DNA of 64,000 nucleotides from Chitinophagaceae bacterium (GTDB taxonomy: Bacteria; Bacteroidota; Bacteroidia; Chitinophagales; Chitinophagaceae), in the NCBI GenBank assembly GCA_016787135.1, contig JAEUVK010000118.1, forward strand, positions 1-64,000, in the 5' to 3' direction. A program made the position numbers and the translations under genes. Each line of letters starts with the position of its first letter. The stretch's first letter is position 1. This document shows positions 1 to 7,299 of this stretch, one piece after another. Under the pieces are notes generated by a model. That model did not search any database and was not told the DNA's origin. It saw nothing but the letters and a program-made list of their open reading frames with translations.

Positions 1-1
1 G

Positions 2-580
2 TTAGACCTTGTATGGCCTGTACTCGTACTCACTGGTGTAGAGAAAGTGAGTATTGATCCGGGTAATACCGTACTAACGCCATTGAATTTTGAATATTAT
101 CCCTGGTCGCACAGTATGCTGATGGCATGGGTATGGGGCGCCCTCTTCGGACTGGTCTATTATGCCCGCACAAAGAACAGCAGGGGCGCCTGGTTATTAC
201 TGTTCCTGGTGTTCAGTCACTGGGTATTAGACTGGATCACCCACCGGTCTGACCTGCAGTGGACGCCTTTCTCGGAAGCGAGGACAGGATTGGGATTATG
301 GAACCACAAGTGGGCGGAGATCGCTATTGAAACAGGTTTGTTTCTCGCCGGTCTTTTCTTGTATATCAAAGTTACCCGTGCAAAATACGGCTCGGGTAAC
401 TGGTCATTATGGGCTTTTGTAATTTTCTTACTGGCGATCCATTTCATGAATGCGTTTGGCGATCCGCCGCCGAATGTGGAGATCGTGGCCTGGATGGGAT
501 TGTCGCAATGGCTGCTGGTGGCATGGGGGTATTGGATCGATAGTGTGAGGAGGGAGAGGGGAATGGTGAGTGGGGCGTAG
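2..580 (+). CDS. Multi-pass membrane protein, 5' end missing
   Basis: The frame is open from base 2 and reads naturally through the GTG at 47 (the upstream residues LDLVWPVLVLTG form a hydrophobic stretch), so the gene starts before the window. The visible 192 residues hold about five hydrophobic segments, with the motif IDPGNTVLTPLNF followed by YYPWSHSM and an HWVLDW-ITHR segment rich in His and Asp. This pattern recalls a widespread family of integral membrane proteins of unknown function, sometimes named membrane-bound metal-dependent hydrolases (YdjM/DUF457-like); that assignment is from memory of the motif only. No downstream partner on the same strand; the next gene is on the opposite strand. 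Confidence 0.75.
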   Translation, partial: LDLVWPVLVLTGVEKVSIDPGNTVLTPLNFEYYPWSHSMLMAWVWGALFGLVYYARTKNSRGAWLLLFLVFSHWVLDWITHRSDLQWTPFSEARTGLGLWNHKWAEIAIETGLFLAGLFLYIKVTRAKYGSGNWSLWAFVIFLLAIHFMNAFGDPPPNVEIVAWMGLSQWLLVAWGYWIDSVRRERGMVSGA

Positions 581-766
581 TCTTACTAATCAGTCGCTTT
601 ATGTAGGCTTTAAGGTGGGAGTAAGGTGGCTTTATCCATACTGTATGTACGGAGTAAACCGGCAAAGGGGCATCTGTTAGGTACAAATGTTTACACATAT
701 TGATCATTCGTTTGCCACCGGATATCGAGGCTATTGATAAACACAAAAAGTATAATCAGCATTAAT

Positions 767-1699
767 CTATTGCTCATTTATCTTATTGGCTTTCAAAATT
801 CTTTGCAATTGTCTTGCTGTTTTAAAACCACATTTCCTGGCTATATACTCGATTGTAAATTCCGGATTGTTGAGCATCGTTTTGGCAAACTCCAATCTTA
901 AAAGAGTAAGGTATTCAAGAACGGTTACACCTGTTTTATCTTTAAACACCCGGCTCAGGTTTCTTGGGCTCATTGCAACCAACGCTGCCAGATCTTCCAC
1001 TGAATTTTCTTCGGAAAGATGATCTATCATATAATCCTGTACAGTATGAATATTCGGGTTTATATGATTCCTGTAATCAAGATAAATACTCTGCTGTGTA
1101 TGATCCTGACTTCTTCTATGATACACCACAAGCCCTCTTGCAACTTTATGGGTAAACAGCGGGCCTTTAAGTTCTTCCAGTATTGCAAGGGCCAGATCAA
1201 TTCCTGCGCTGATCCCGGCACTGGTATAAACATTGTTACTCTTCTTAAAAAGTATATCTGAAATTACTTTTGCCGAAGGGAATTCGTTTTGCATCTCATC
1301 AATCCTTCGCCAATGCGTAGTACATTCTGTATCCTTTAATAAACCTGCGTGACCAATTGCAAAAGCGCCATTGCAGACAGAACAAACAAATACTTTTTTA
1401 TCCGCACAGGCTTTTAGCCAGTTAAAAAACCCTCTTTCAGCTTTAAAACTCATACTCCTTACATACTTATCGTCCATGCCCGGCATAAAAACAAAATCCC
1501 CTTCCCGCAAATCGGCTTCCTCATAGCTTTTAAGATTACTAAACGGAAGCCCGGATGTGCTGACCGCTTCCGGTTGGTAAGAATAATACTCCAGCGATAT
1601 TTCATACCCGTTAAACTTCGCTTCGGTAAATACCTGTAAGGGTCCTGCCAGATCTAAGATCTCAACAAAGGGTGGAATTATGAACGCCATTTTTCTCAT
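767..1699 (-). CDS. GlxA-type transcriptional regulator (DJ-1/PfpI + AraC)
   Basis: 310 residues in the two-domain GlxA/FtrA layout. Residues 1-190 form a DJ-1/PfpI class I glutamine-amidotransferase-like domain, with the nucleophile-elbow region FVCSVCNGAFAIG (Cys109). Residues 215-310 are an AraC-type double helix-turn-helix (SVEDLAALVAMSPRNLSRVF, then FTIEYIARKCGFKTARQLQR). Family members act as DNA-binding regulators in which the DJ-1-like domain probably senses a small molecule. It is transcribed toward the window start and separated from the metal cassette by 55 bases, so it could be read through from that cassette or be independent. ATG start at 1699. Target genes cannot be read from the sequence. 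Confidence 0.88.
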   Translation of the reverse strand: MRKMAFIIPPFVEILDLAGPLQVFTEAKFNGYEISLEYYSYQPEAVSTSGLPFSNLKSYEEADLREGDFVFMPGMDDKYVRSMSFKAERGFFNWLKACADKKVFVCSVCNGAFAIGHAGLLKDTECTTHWRRIDEMQNEFPSAKVISDILFKKSNNVYTSAGISAGIDLALAILEELKGPLFTHKVARGLVVYHRRSQDHTQQSIYLDYRNHINPNIHTVQDYMIDHLSEENSVEDLAALVAMSPRNLSRVFKDKTGVTVLEYLTLLRLEFAKTMLNNPEFTIEYIARKCGFKTARQLQRILKANKINEQ

Positions 1700-1754
1700 A
1701 CTGCTGGTTTACATGTTTTGCTTACTTCCGGTCTTAAAGTTAATGCGGTTATAA

Positions 1755-2564
1755 TTAGAAAGCGTTAAAGAGATTGTGCTCAAGCCTTATAAAAAAGCCA
1801 TTGGGAGCAGTTCTTATAAGCGTAGTGCTCAGTTCTTTCCTGTAGCCGATATCTATCCGGCTTTGGCTATTGAATATCAATTGCACAGACGGAGCAATGT
1901 CCATATAATATTTACCAGACCCTGTATTCACCTGGCTAAGGAACTCCACCATCAGATTAAGATTTGTCTGTTTATAATCTGTGTACTCTTTTGGTAACAT
2001 CAGTTTACCCATAGAGAAAGTATAGTTGACAGCCCTGCTGTTTTCCGAACCATAGGCAAACTTGTTGTTATTACCGTTATCCTCAGCATTTAAATAGGAT
2101 ATGCATGATGATAATGCAACCTTGCGCAGCAACTGTGTAGCAACCACCCCGGCCTCCACACCTGTATTATGCCCATACATATTGATCTCTTCCTGGTGAA
2201 TATCGCTGTTATTGTAGCTTAACCGGCCAAATACAGCCATACGAAAATGCTTTTGTACCACATCATTACTCAAAAACCGGTACTTGGCATAGACACTTCC
2301 ACCTTCAGCCCTGAGTTTATCCGTCCGGTTGCTGAAAAAAGCATCTCCGCTTACCATCAGTTTTTTTGAAATGCCAAACATGATCTCAGGGATCAGGTGA
2401 TAATTGATCTTAGAAGTGCCTGCTTCGTTCATTATAGAATTATCTAGCCTGAAGCTGATACTTCTTGCCGGTTTATTGCTCGCGGGCTCAGTCATTGAAA
2501 ACAACTCCTGCGAATTCGCTGACCCGGCCAGGAAAAAAAATACGATGATTAATAAAGGCCTCAT
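1755..2564 (-). CDS. Predicted outer-membrane beta-barrel-like protein of the metal cassette
   Basis: 269 residues with a clear signal peptide (MRPLLIIVFFFLAGSANSQ). The mature part is rich in alternating polar and hydrophobic strands and aromatic residues (YAKYRFLS, AVFGRLSYN, MDIAPSVQLIFN, RIDIGYRKELS, FFIRLEHNLF), ending in Phe. That is the look of an outer-membrane barrel or periplasmic barrel-like protein; I do not recognise a named family. It lies 38 bases downstream of the HMA-domain gene on the same strand, so the two are probably co-transcribed and it may serve in handling or exporting the same metal. Function inferred from context only. Confidence 0.7.
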   Translation of the reverse strand: MRPLLIIVFFFLAGSANSQELFSMTEPASNKPARSISFRLDNSIMNEAGTSKINYHLIPEIMFGISKKLMVSGDAFFSNRTDKLRAEGGSVYAKYRFLSNDVVQKHFRMAVFGRLSYNNSDIHQEEINMYGHNTGVEAGVVATQLLRKVALSSCISYLNAEDNGNNNKFAYGSENSRAVNYTFSMGKLMLPKEYTDYKQTNLNLMVEFLSQVNTGSGKYYMDIAPSVQLIFNSQSRIDIGYRKELSTTLIRTAPNGFFIRLEHNLFNAF

Positions 2565-2602
2565 TGCTTAGTAGTTGAAGGATAAAGAACTGGTTTACTG
2601 AT

Positions 2603-3091
2603 CTAGAGAGTTACATGGTAAATACCTGCTTCGGTCAGTGATTGAGTAAGGGGTTTATTTTTATACTCTTTGGAAGAAACAAAACCTTTGTCCAATAACC
2701 GTACCTGCCGGGTTCCATTCAACGACTGTTCCGTTTGATTAACAAACAGCAACTGGTGGTTATCTATCGTTACCGGTTCGTTGTCTTTTATCATTACATT
2801 ATTGAAGTTGATGGTGGCCATAAACCCGGAAACAGAAAAGCCAGCTCCTTCTACTTTCTTTCTTATTTTATCGAAATCGATTTGTGCACCGGGCTTAAAA
2901 AATATTTCAAAGGTGTAGCGCTTAATATCAGTTTCTACTTTGTCAATAAAATCAAGCGTCTTTAATGCCTTATTTATTGAATTGCTGCACATGCTGCAGG
3001 TGAGGCCACTCGCCTGTAAATCAACTTTTGCTACCTGAGCTTTTGTTGCCATAGAAATCAATATGGCCGTTAGTAAAAGAATATTTTTCAT
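2603..3091 (-). CDS. Secreted HMA (heavy-metal-associated) domain protein
   Basis: 162 residues. Signal peptide MKNILLLTAILISMATKAQ, then an HMA/CopZ-like ferredoxin-fold domain at about 21-95 whose metal loop is GLTCSMCSNSINKAL (Cys32, Cys35), the canonical GMTCxxC site for Cu(I) or related soft metals. The remaining 65 residues resemble no named domain. The signal peptide places it in the periplasm or at the outer membrane, unlike cytosolic CopZ. It is followed on the same strand by the barrel-like gene, and preceded by a terminator that separates it from the metallothionein-like gene. A near-consensus -7 element (TACCTTTA on the minus strand) sits about 25 bases upstream of the ATG. Confidence 0.88.
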   Translation of the reverse strand: MKNILLLTAILISMATKAQVAKVDLQASGLTCSMCSNSINKALKTLDFIDKVETDIKRYTFEIFFKPGAQIDFDKIRKKVEGAGFSVSGFMATINFNNVMIKDNEPVTIDNHQLLFVNQTEQSLNGTRQVRLLDKGFVSSKEYKNKPLTQSLTEAGIYHVTL

Positions 3092-3265
3092 TGTTTTTGT
3101 TTTTGATGATGTAAAGGTATTTCCTCTTTTACCGCTTCAGAGGACGATGGGATGTCAGAAACAGCCAACTTTAGTGGCTTACTGAACCGCTTACCGGGGA
3201 AATTGCTTTTTACATCCAAAATTATAGATGCCAATTTCGTCCCTAAATTGGTTGGATGATTAAAT

Positions 3266-3289
3266 AAGCCACTCACTAAAGAGTGGCTT
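3266..3289 (-). terminator. Rho-independent terminator after the metallothionein-like gene
   Basis: Perfect 9-bp inverted repeat AAGCCACTC / GAGTGGCTT with a 6-base loop, followed on the minus strand by a T-rich stretch (GGCTTATTTA). It lies 25 bases beyond the stop of the 40-codon gene and upstream of the HMA gene, so it separates the two transcripts. Confidence 0.7.
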
Positions 3290-3313
3290 TGGTTTCAATA
3301 GCGATGCCCCGGC

Positions 3314-3436
3314 TTACTTACAATTTTTGCAGGTACAGTTGCTGCCGCAATTGCAGTTTTCACAAGTGCAATTTGCGTTATCACATTTTTGTTTGTCTTT
3401 TTGAGCAGTGCTGCTCAGTTTGAATTCAGATTTCAT
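3314..3436 (-). CDS. Metallothionein-like Cys-rich peptide, 40 aa
   Basis: A 40-codon gene on the minus strand, ATG at 3436 and TAA at 3314. Residues 1-17 are polar (MKSEFKLSSTAQKDKQK). Residues 18-40 are almost only Cys, Asn, Thr, Gly and Lys, with eight cysteines at 18, 23, 25, 28, 30, 34, 36 and 39: three CxC pairs in a compact 22-residue block. There is no signal peptide, so it is cytosolic. Such spacing is what metallothioneins use to bind clusters of Cu(I), Zn(II) or Cd(II), but the peptide is shorter than the known SmtA-type bacterial metallothioneins (about 55-60 residues) and has no visible His. A -7 box (TACTTTTG, 3475-3482) lies 38 bases upstream, and a strong hairpin follows the stop. 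Its neighbours are an HMA protein and an HMA-AraC regulator, which supports a metal-buffering role. Confidence 0.8.
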   Translation of the reverse strand: MKSEFKLSSTAQKDKQKCDNANCTCENCNCGSNCTCKNCK

Positions 3437-3474
3437 ACTTTTTGTTTTAGTTTTTAATAAATGAATTGATATTG

Positions 3475-3482
3475 CAAAAGTA
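3475..3482 (-). promoter_or_regulatory. Bacteroidota -7 promoter element of the metallothionein-like gene
   Basis: Reads TACTTTTG on the minus strand, an exact TAnnTTTG match, 38 bases before the ATG. No TTTG -33 box is present at N19; absence of a good -33 box would fit a promoter that needs an activator such as the neighbouring AraC-type regulator. Confidence 0.45.
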
Positions 3483-3540
3483 GAATCCGGTAAGGCGGTT
3501 ATTGTTACATTACTTTGGGGAAGGTTTACATGATTTTGTG

Positions 3541-4116
3541 TTATACCTGGTCAAGCATGTTTCGTTTTGCTGAGCCTGTTCTCCTGAAATGTGAAGGCGT
3601 AAGCCCAGTAATTTGTTTAAACTGGCTGGAAAGATGTGCCACGCTGCTATATTCCAGCTCAACAGAAATGGTCAATAAGGTCATCTCGTTATACACCAGC
3701 AGCTCTTTTACTTTTTCTATTCGTTGTCGTATAAAATAGTTTTCAATTGTGCGGCCTTCCATGGAGGAAAAAAGGCTGCTCAGGTAAGTGTATTCATGAA
3801 ACAGATTTCCGGTCAGGTAGGAGGAAAGATTACTCCTTTTTTCAGCGTCACTAACCTCATTCCTTGCTTTTTTGATCAGTAGTTGTTTTATTTTTTCAAC
3901 TATGCCCCTCATTTTATTATCGATCAGTTCCAGCCCGATCTTAGCAAGCCCGGAACTCAATAAGCTATATTGCCCGTCTGATATCTTTTCTGTTAAATGA
4001 ATTTCCCCTACTGCCACAGTAGTAAATGGTATAGCTGCTTTCTCCAGAACACCCTCTACTGCCAGTTGGCAACGATGACAAACCATATTTCTGACAAGCA
4101 GATTTTGTTCTGACAT
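3541..4116 (-). CDS. Metal-sensing AraC-family regulator with N-terminal HMA-like CxxC
   Basis: 191 residues. The first 75 look like a small HMA-like fold opening with LLVRNMVCHRCQLAVEGVL (Cys13, Cys16) and containing the VxxGEIxL segment typical of a Bacteroidota family of HMA-AraC proteins. Residues 95-190 are an AraC/XylS DNA-binding domain (MTLLTISVELEYSSVAHLSSQF, then the GLTPSHFRR ending). The likely role is a one-component cytosolic regulator in which metal binding at CxxC controls transcription of the adjacent metal-handling genes. It sits 104 bases upstream of the metallothionein-like gene and 45 bases downstream of the cyclase-YHS gene. The metal bound (copper is the usual guess) is inference. 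Confidence 0.82.
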   Translation of the reverse strand: MSEQNLLVRNMVCHRCQLAVEGVLEKAAIPFTTVAVGEIHLTEKISDGQYSLLSSGLAKIGLELIDNKMRGIVEKIKQLLIKKARNEVSDAEKRSNLSSYLTGNLFHEYTYLSSLFSSMEGRTIENYFIRQRIEKVKELLVYNEMTLLTISVELEYSSVAHLSSQFKQITGLTPSHFRRTGSAKRNMLDQV

Positions 4117-4161
4117 AAAAATGAGTTTTTAATGTTTGAATCGGGGCTGCCCGGTATGCGC

Positions 4162-4794
4162 TTAACTTGCCGGCTGTTTTTTGAAAATATCAAGACATGC
4201 CTGCGAACAAAAGTGAAGATGGGGATTCCCGGGATGTTGTATTGCGATTGTTTTGTCCAATATCAGCATTCTGCAAACAGGGTCAACCATGAAAGGTTTT
4301 GCCTGCGAGTTTAACACTTCTGTTATTTCTTTTTCCTCATTTACATTTTTGAAACTATGTTTTCCTTTTGGGCGAAGCTTATACGCAGATTTGTCACCAA
4401 GGGCATCAATAAAATCTCCCGAGCACCAGAACGTACCCGGATCTGCTTTCGCAGCTATTCTTGCGGTCAGGTTAACAGCAGATCCGAAAAAACTATTATT
4501 TCTGTTTAAGACATTCCCGTAATGAAGCCCACCATGCACCTGCAGAAAATTCTCTTCTTTCGATGCATGCTTCATTATCATGACTGCAGTAGAGAGTAAA
4601 TGATCCGGGGAGGCAGATACAATCATTACCTCATCACCTGTACGTTCTTTTACCCTGCTGTCACCAACCAGGCATTTTTCTACAATTTCAACATACCGGT
4701 CAATCAGGTTTGCAGCAGAAACTGCGCCATGTGTTTCTGTAAGAGCTGTATAGCCAGATAGGTCGGCCATTAAAATTGCCAGGTTTTCTTCCAT
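4162..4794 (-). CDS. Class III nucleotide cyclase fused to a YHS metal-binding domain
   Basis: 210 residues. Residues 1-135 form a class III adenylate/guanylate cyclase domain: metal Asp11 in MADLSGYTAL, metal Asp54 in RTGDEVMIV, and the transition-state Asn108 and Arg112 in FFGSAVNLTARIA. The position that normally carries the adenine-selecting Lys (KxxGD) reads Glu50, and the partner Asp/Thr position reads Ser101, so substrate choice cannot be assumed. Residues 168-205 form a YHS/TRASH-like domain with DPVC (Cys174) and HFCSQAC (Cys196, Cys200), a site for Cu or other soft metals. No transmembrane segment: a cytosolic protein. Its place directly upstream of the HMA-AraC regulator suggests metal-controlled second-messenger output or a metal-sensing enzyme. 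ATG at 4794. Confidence 0.85.
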   Translation of the reverse strand: MEENLAILMADLSGYTALTETHGAVSAANLIDRYVEIVEKCLVGDSRVKERTGDEVMIVSASPDHLLSTAVMIMKHASKEENFLQVHGGLHYGNVLNRNNSFFGSAVNLTARIAAKADPGTFWCSGDFIDALGDKSAYKLRPKGKHSFKNVNEEKEITEVLNSQAKPFMVDPVCRMLILDKTIAIQHPGNPHLHFCSQACLDIFKKQPAS

Positions 4795-4823
4795 CGTTTT
4801 GGTTTTATCTTTCTATAATACTT

Positions 4824-5237
4824 CTAAATAACAGGCCTGGTGACTGACTGTCTTTTAAAAATGACCAGGAAGTAAACCCCATCTATTATGTCGACAGTTA
4901 AACAAAATGGTGGCCAGTAACCGGGAGTATCTGTACTTACAGGAAACCCGTTATGATGAGCTATATCCCAAACACCATGCAGGATAATTCCGAGGGCTAT
5001 TAAAAAACTGTTACGGGTGTAACCGATGATTGCCAGGAAATAAAAGACCAACGCCATTCCGGATTCTAAAATAATCAACCTGACGGGGTTGTCTTTCAAT
5101 GAGAAACCGACATATATAAATGCAATTGCCACCAGAATAGCAGCGCTGAATAACCGGGTGGTAAAATACCCGGAAAGCAGCCGTGAAAGAATAATTATCA
5201 CGACTGCCACAATAAGACCTGTAATGGTTTCTGTCAT
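4824..5237 (-). CDS. Small four-helix membrane protein, DUF6010-like
   Basis: 137 residues with about four transmembrane segments (6-20, 31-45, 56-70, 79-90) and a C-terminal polar signature HGVWDIAHHNG ... PGYWPPFCLTVDIIDGVYF. The His-Trp-Asp-His-His pattern recalls the DUF6010 family of small integral membrane proteins, whose function is not known to me. It is the most upstream gene of the minus-strand metal cassette, 29 bases before the cyclase-YHS gene, so the two may be co-transcribed. The clustered His and Asp residues at the membrane face could bind metal, but that is speculation. Confidence 0.6.
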   Translation of the reverse strand: MTETITGLIVAVVIIILSRLLSGYFTTRLFSAAILVAIAFIYVGFSLKDNPVRLIILESGMALVFYFLAIIGYTRNSFLIALGIILHGVWDIAHHNGFPVSTDTPGYWPPFCLTVDIIDGVYFLVIFKRQSVTRPVI

Positions 5238-5829
5238 TTTACTTTGTTTTAGAGTAAGTTCATCAAAGCTGCTGCCAGCTTCATTTGATCACAAAGTTGT
5301 TATGGTACAAAATGATACTATGGACAATAGAATGTCAGAAACGGACAAGATCACGCAGAGCGGTAACTGGGAGTTGTTTATGGAAAATTATTTGAAACAT
5401 TTTAAAGGGAAATCAATTAGATTTTATAAACAAAGGATTCACAACTCTTTCATAATCAGATGATGGATTTGTGAATTGATTTTTATGATAATTGCCCGGC
5501 CAGGTGGATATACGGTGTTGGCAGGTCCTCGTCGTTACGAGCCTTTTCTTCCCTGAACTTTCCCTTTCATCCGTTAGCGTCTATATCTCACGCAGGGCTA
5601 TCTTGCTTTACGGGACAAGTTGTGCGTAAGCCGTGGACACCGGGCATTATGTAACGTAAGCGCTATTCAATACCTTTAAGTAATCCGTCGGGCAGGGAGC
5701 AATGGCTTTCGCTGAAAAGGAAGCAACGGATACAGACGGAATAATAAGTGAGGCGCCGCAGAATAAATTGCCCGAAGGCCGCTTAGCGCATAGGCATACT
5801 ATGAGATTCCGGCGGGAACAATTTTGTCT
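5238..5829. other. Gene-free 592-bp region with potential RNA or DNA hairpins
   Basis: No convincing gene is present on either strand; the ORF that crosses 5089-5463 has no recognisable protein and overlaps the membrane protein gene antisense. Several inverted repeats lie here, for example CTCGT-CGTT-ACGAG at 5528-5541 and ATCCGT / ACGGAT at 5683-5688 and 5726-5731. The stretch from about 5500 to 5815 is more GC-rich than the flanking intergenic sequence, unlike the AT-rich spacers elsewhere. It may be a decayed mobile element or a structured RNA. It lies between divergently transcribed genes, so promoters for both sides must be within it. Confidence 0.4.
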
Positions 5830-7206
5830 ATGAACATCTTTAAAAAGATACTACGCATTTTATTGATCGTAATTGTTATTGCATTAGTGCCGGGTATTTG
5901 GTATGCCTGGCAGGCTTTTCCCATCATCAGCGGGTATGGCGCCAAGAATATGGCTTCTGCCATCTACCTGCAGCATCGCATGCCGGAGGATGTCATCAGG
6001 GAAGATCTTGGCGATTTTCCCCAATCACTTGTCCGGTTCACTTATAATGAAAAGGATTCTTCTGTTACCGGTTCAGTATTTGGCATGGCCAAACGAAAAG
6101 CTATTTACCGTAAGGGAACAGGTTGTACGCTTATCAATGATATAACAGAAGAGCAAATACGGCGACAGATTTTTACCATCCCAGCTGCACCTGCAGCTAA
6201 CCGGGATAGCATCGCCTGGCCTTATGGAGATAAGCTGAATGATAGCTTTCCCGGTAATATTGACAGGGAACGGCTGGAACAGGCGGTGAAAGATGCCTTT
6301 GATCAGCCTTATGAAGGGAAGCCGGTATATACCCGTGCGGTACTGGTATTATATAATGGACAACTGATATCAGAGACCTATGCTCCCGGTTTTGATAAGT
6401 ACACGGTCATGCTGGGCTGGAGCATGAGCAAAAGTTTGACAGGAGCGATGATCGGTATATTGGTCAAAGAGGGAAAGTTAAACGTGAATGCACCGGCTCC
6501 TGTACCGGAATGGAAAAGAACTTCGAAAGAGAGCATTACCCTGCAAAACCTGTTACAGCAGACAACCGGGCTGGATTTTGAAGAGAAATATACCGGGCCC
6601 AGCGAAGTGACCAATATGCTATTTAAAAGAGGGGATATGGCTGCGTTCACTGCCAAACTCCCGCTGAAGCATGAACCGGGTACTCATTTTAATTATTCCA
6701 GCGGTAACAGCAATATCCTTTCCCGCATTATCCGTCATACGGTGGGTGAGAAGTTGTATGCAGGTTTTCCGTACACCGCTTTGTTTTATAAGATCAATGC
6801 GTATAGTTTTTTATTGGAACCGGATGCGTCCGGTACATTTATCGGTTCTTCCTATAGTTATGCCACGGCGAGGGATTTTGCACGGTTTGGATTGTTGTAT
6901 TATAACCAGGGCAAATGGAATGGGGAACAACTGTTACCGGAAAACTGGGTTAAAGAAAGCATTACCCCGCCGGGGGCCAACCCTTACAGGAACTATGGTT
7001 ACCAGTTTTGGTTAAACGGACAACGTGAAACGGATATTACTAAAAAAGCTTATCCGGATGTACCGTCAGATATGTTCTATGCTGATGGTTATGGCGGGCA
7101 GGATATATATGTTATTCCTTCTGAAAAACTGGTAGTGGTGCGACTGGGTTTACACAAGATCGATGAGAATAAATTACTCAAGGGGGTGATAGCGGCAATC
7201 AGATAA
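5830..7206 (+). CDS. Beta-lactamase-fold serine hydrolase (class C / esterase type)
   Basis: 458 residues from the ATG at 5830; an in-frame TTG two codons earlier is possible but less likely. One N-terminal hydrophobic segment (ILRILLIVIVIALVPGIWYAW) serves as signal anchor. The beta-lactamase/transpeptidase-like domain spans about 150-440. The catalytic SxxK is Ser198-Met-Ser-Lys201 (GWSMSKSLTG), and the second motif is Tyr289 in FNYSSGNSN; a late GYGGQD takes the place of the third (KTG/HxG) motif. Family members hydrolyse small esters, amides or D-amino-acid peptides in the periplasm. The substrate cannot be told. The gene stands alone, followed by a convergent GH13 gene. GGCGGGA about 11 bases upstream may help translation. 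Confidence 0.88.
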   Translation: MNIFKKILRILLIVIVIALVPGIWYAWQAFPIISGYGAKNMASAIYLQHRMPEDVIREDLGDFPQSLVRFTYNEKDSSVTGSVFGMAKRKAIYRKGTGCTLINDITEEQIRRQIFTIPAAPAANRDSIAWPYGDKLNDSFPGNIDRERLEQAVKDAFDQPYEGKPVYTRAVLVLYNGQLISETYAPGFDKYTVMLGWSMSKSLTGAMIGILVKEGKLNVNAPAPVPEWKRTSKESITLQNLLQQTTGLDFEEKYTGPSEVTNMLFKRGDMAAFTAKLPLKHEPGTHFNYSSGNSNILSRIIRHTVGEKLYAGFPYTALFYKINAYSFLLEPDASGTFIGSSYSYATARDFARFGLLYYNQGKWNGEQLLPENWVKESITPPGANPYRNYGYQFWLNGQRETDITKKAYPDVPSDMFYADGYGGQDIYVIPSEKLVVVRLGLHKIDENKLLKGVIAAIR

Positions 7207-7299
7207 GTTGCTGAATGATATTTAAACCATGTTTCTTATGCCATATCCCCGGTGTTATATGAAATATCAGCTTCGTTTACCGCTGAGTATTTCAATGCT

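Noticed and set aside
3088..3276. 62-codon minus-strand frame before the HMA gene
   Set aside because: It overlaps the terminator hairpin at 3266-3289, has no recognisable protein pattern and occupies the HMA promoter region.
5089..5463. 124-codon plus-strand frame at the start of the gene-free region
   Set aside because: Overlaps the DUF6010-like gene antisense, no domain and no supporting start context.
5798..5812. 15-base word ACTATGAGATTCCGG shared with 54207-54221
   Set aside because: A few shared 15-mers are expected by chance in 64 kb, and the flanks do not match.
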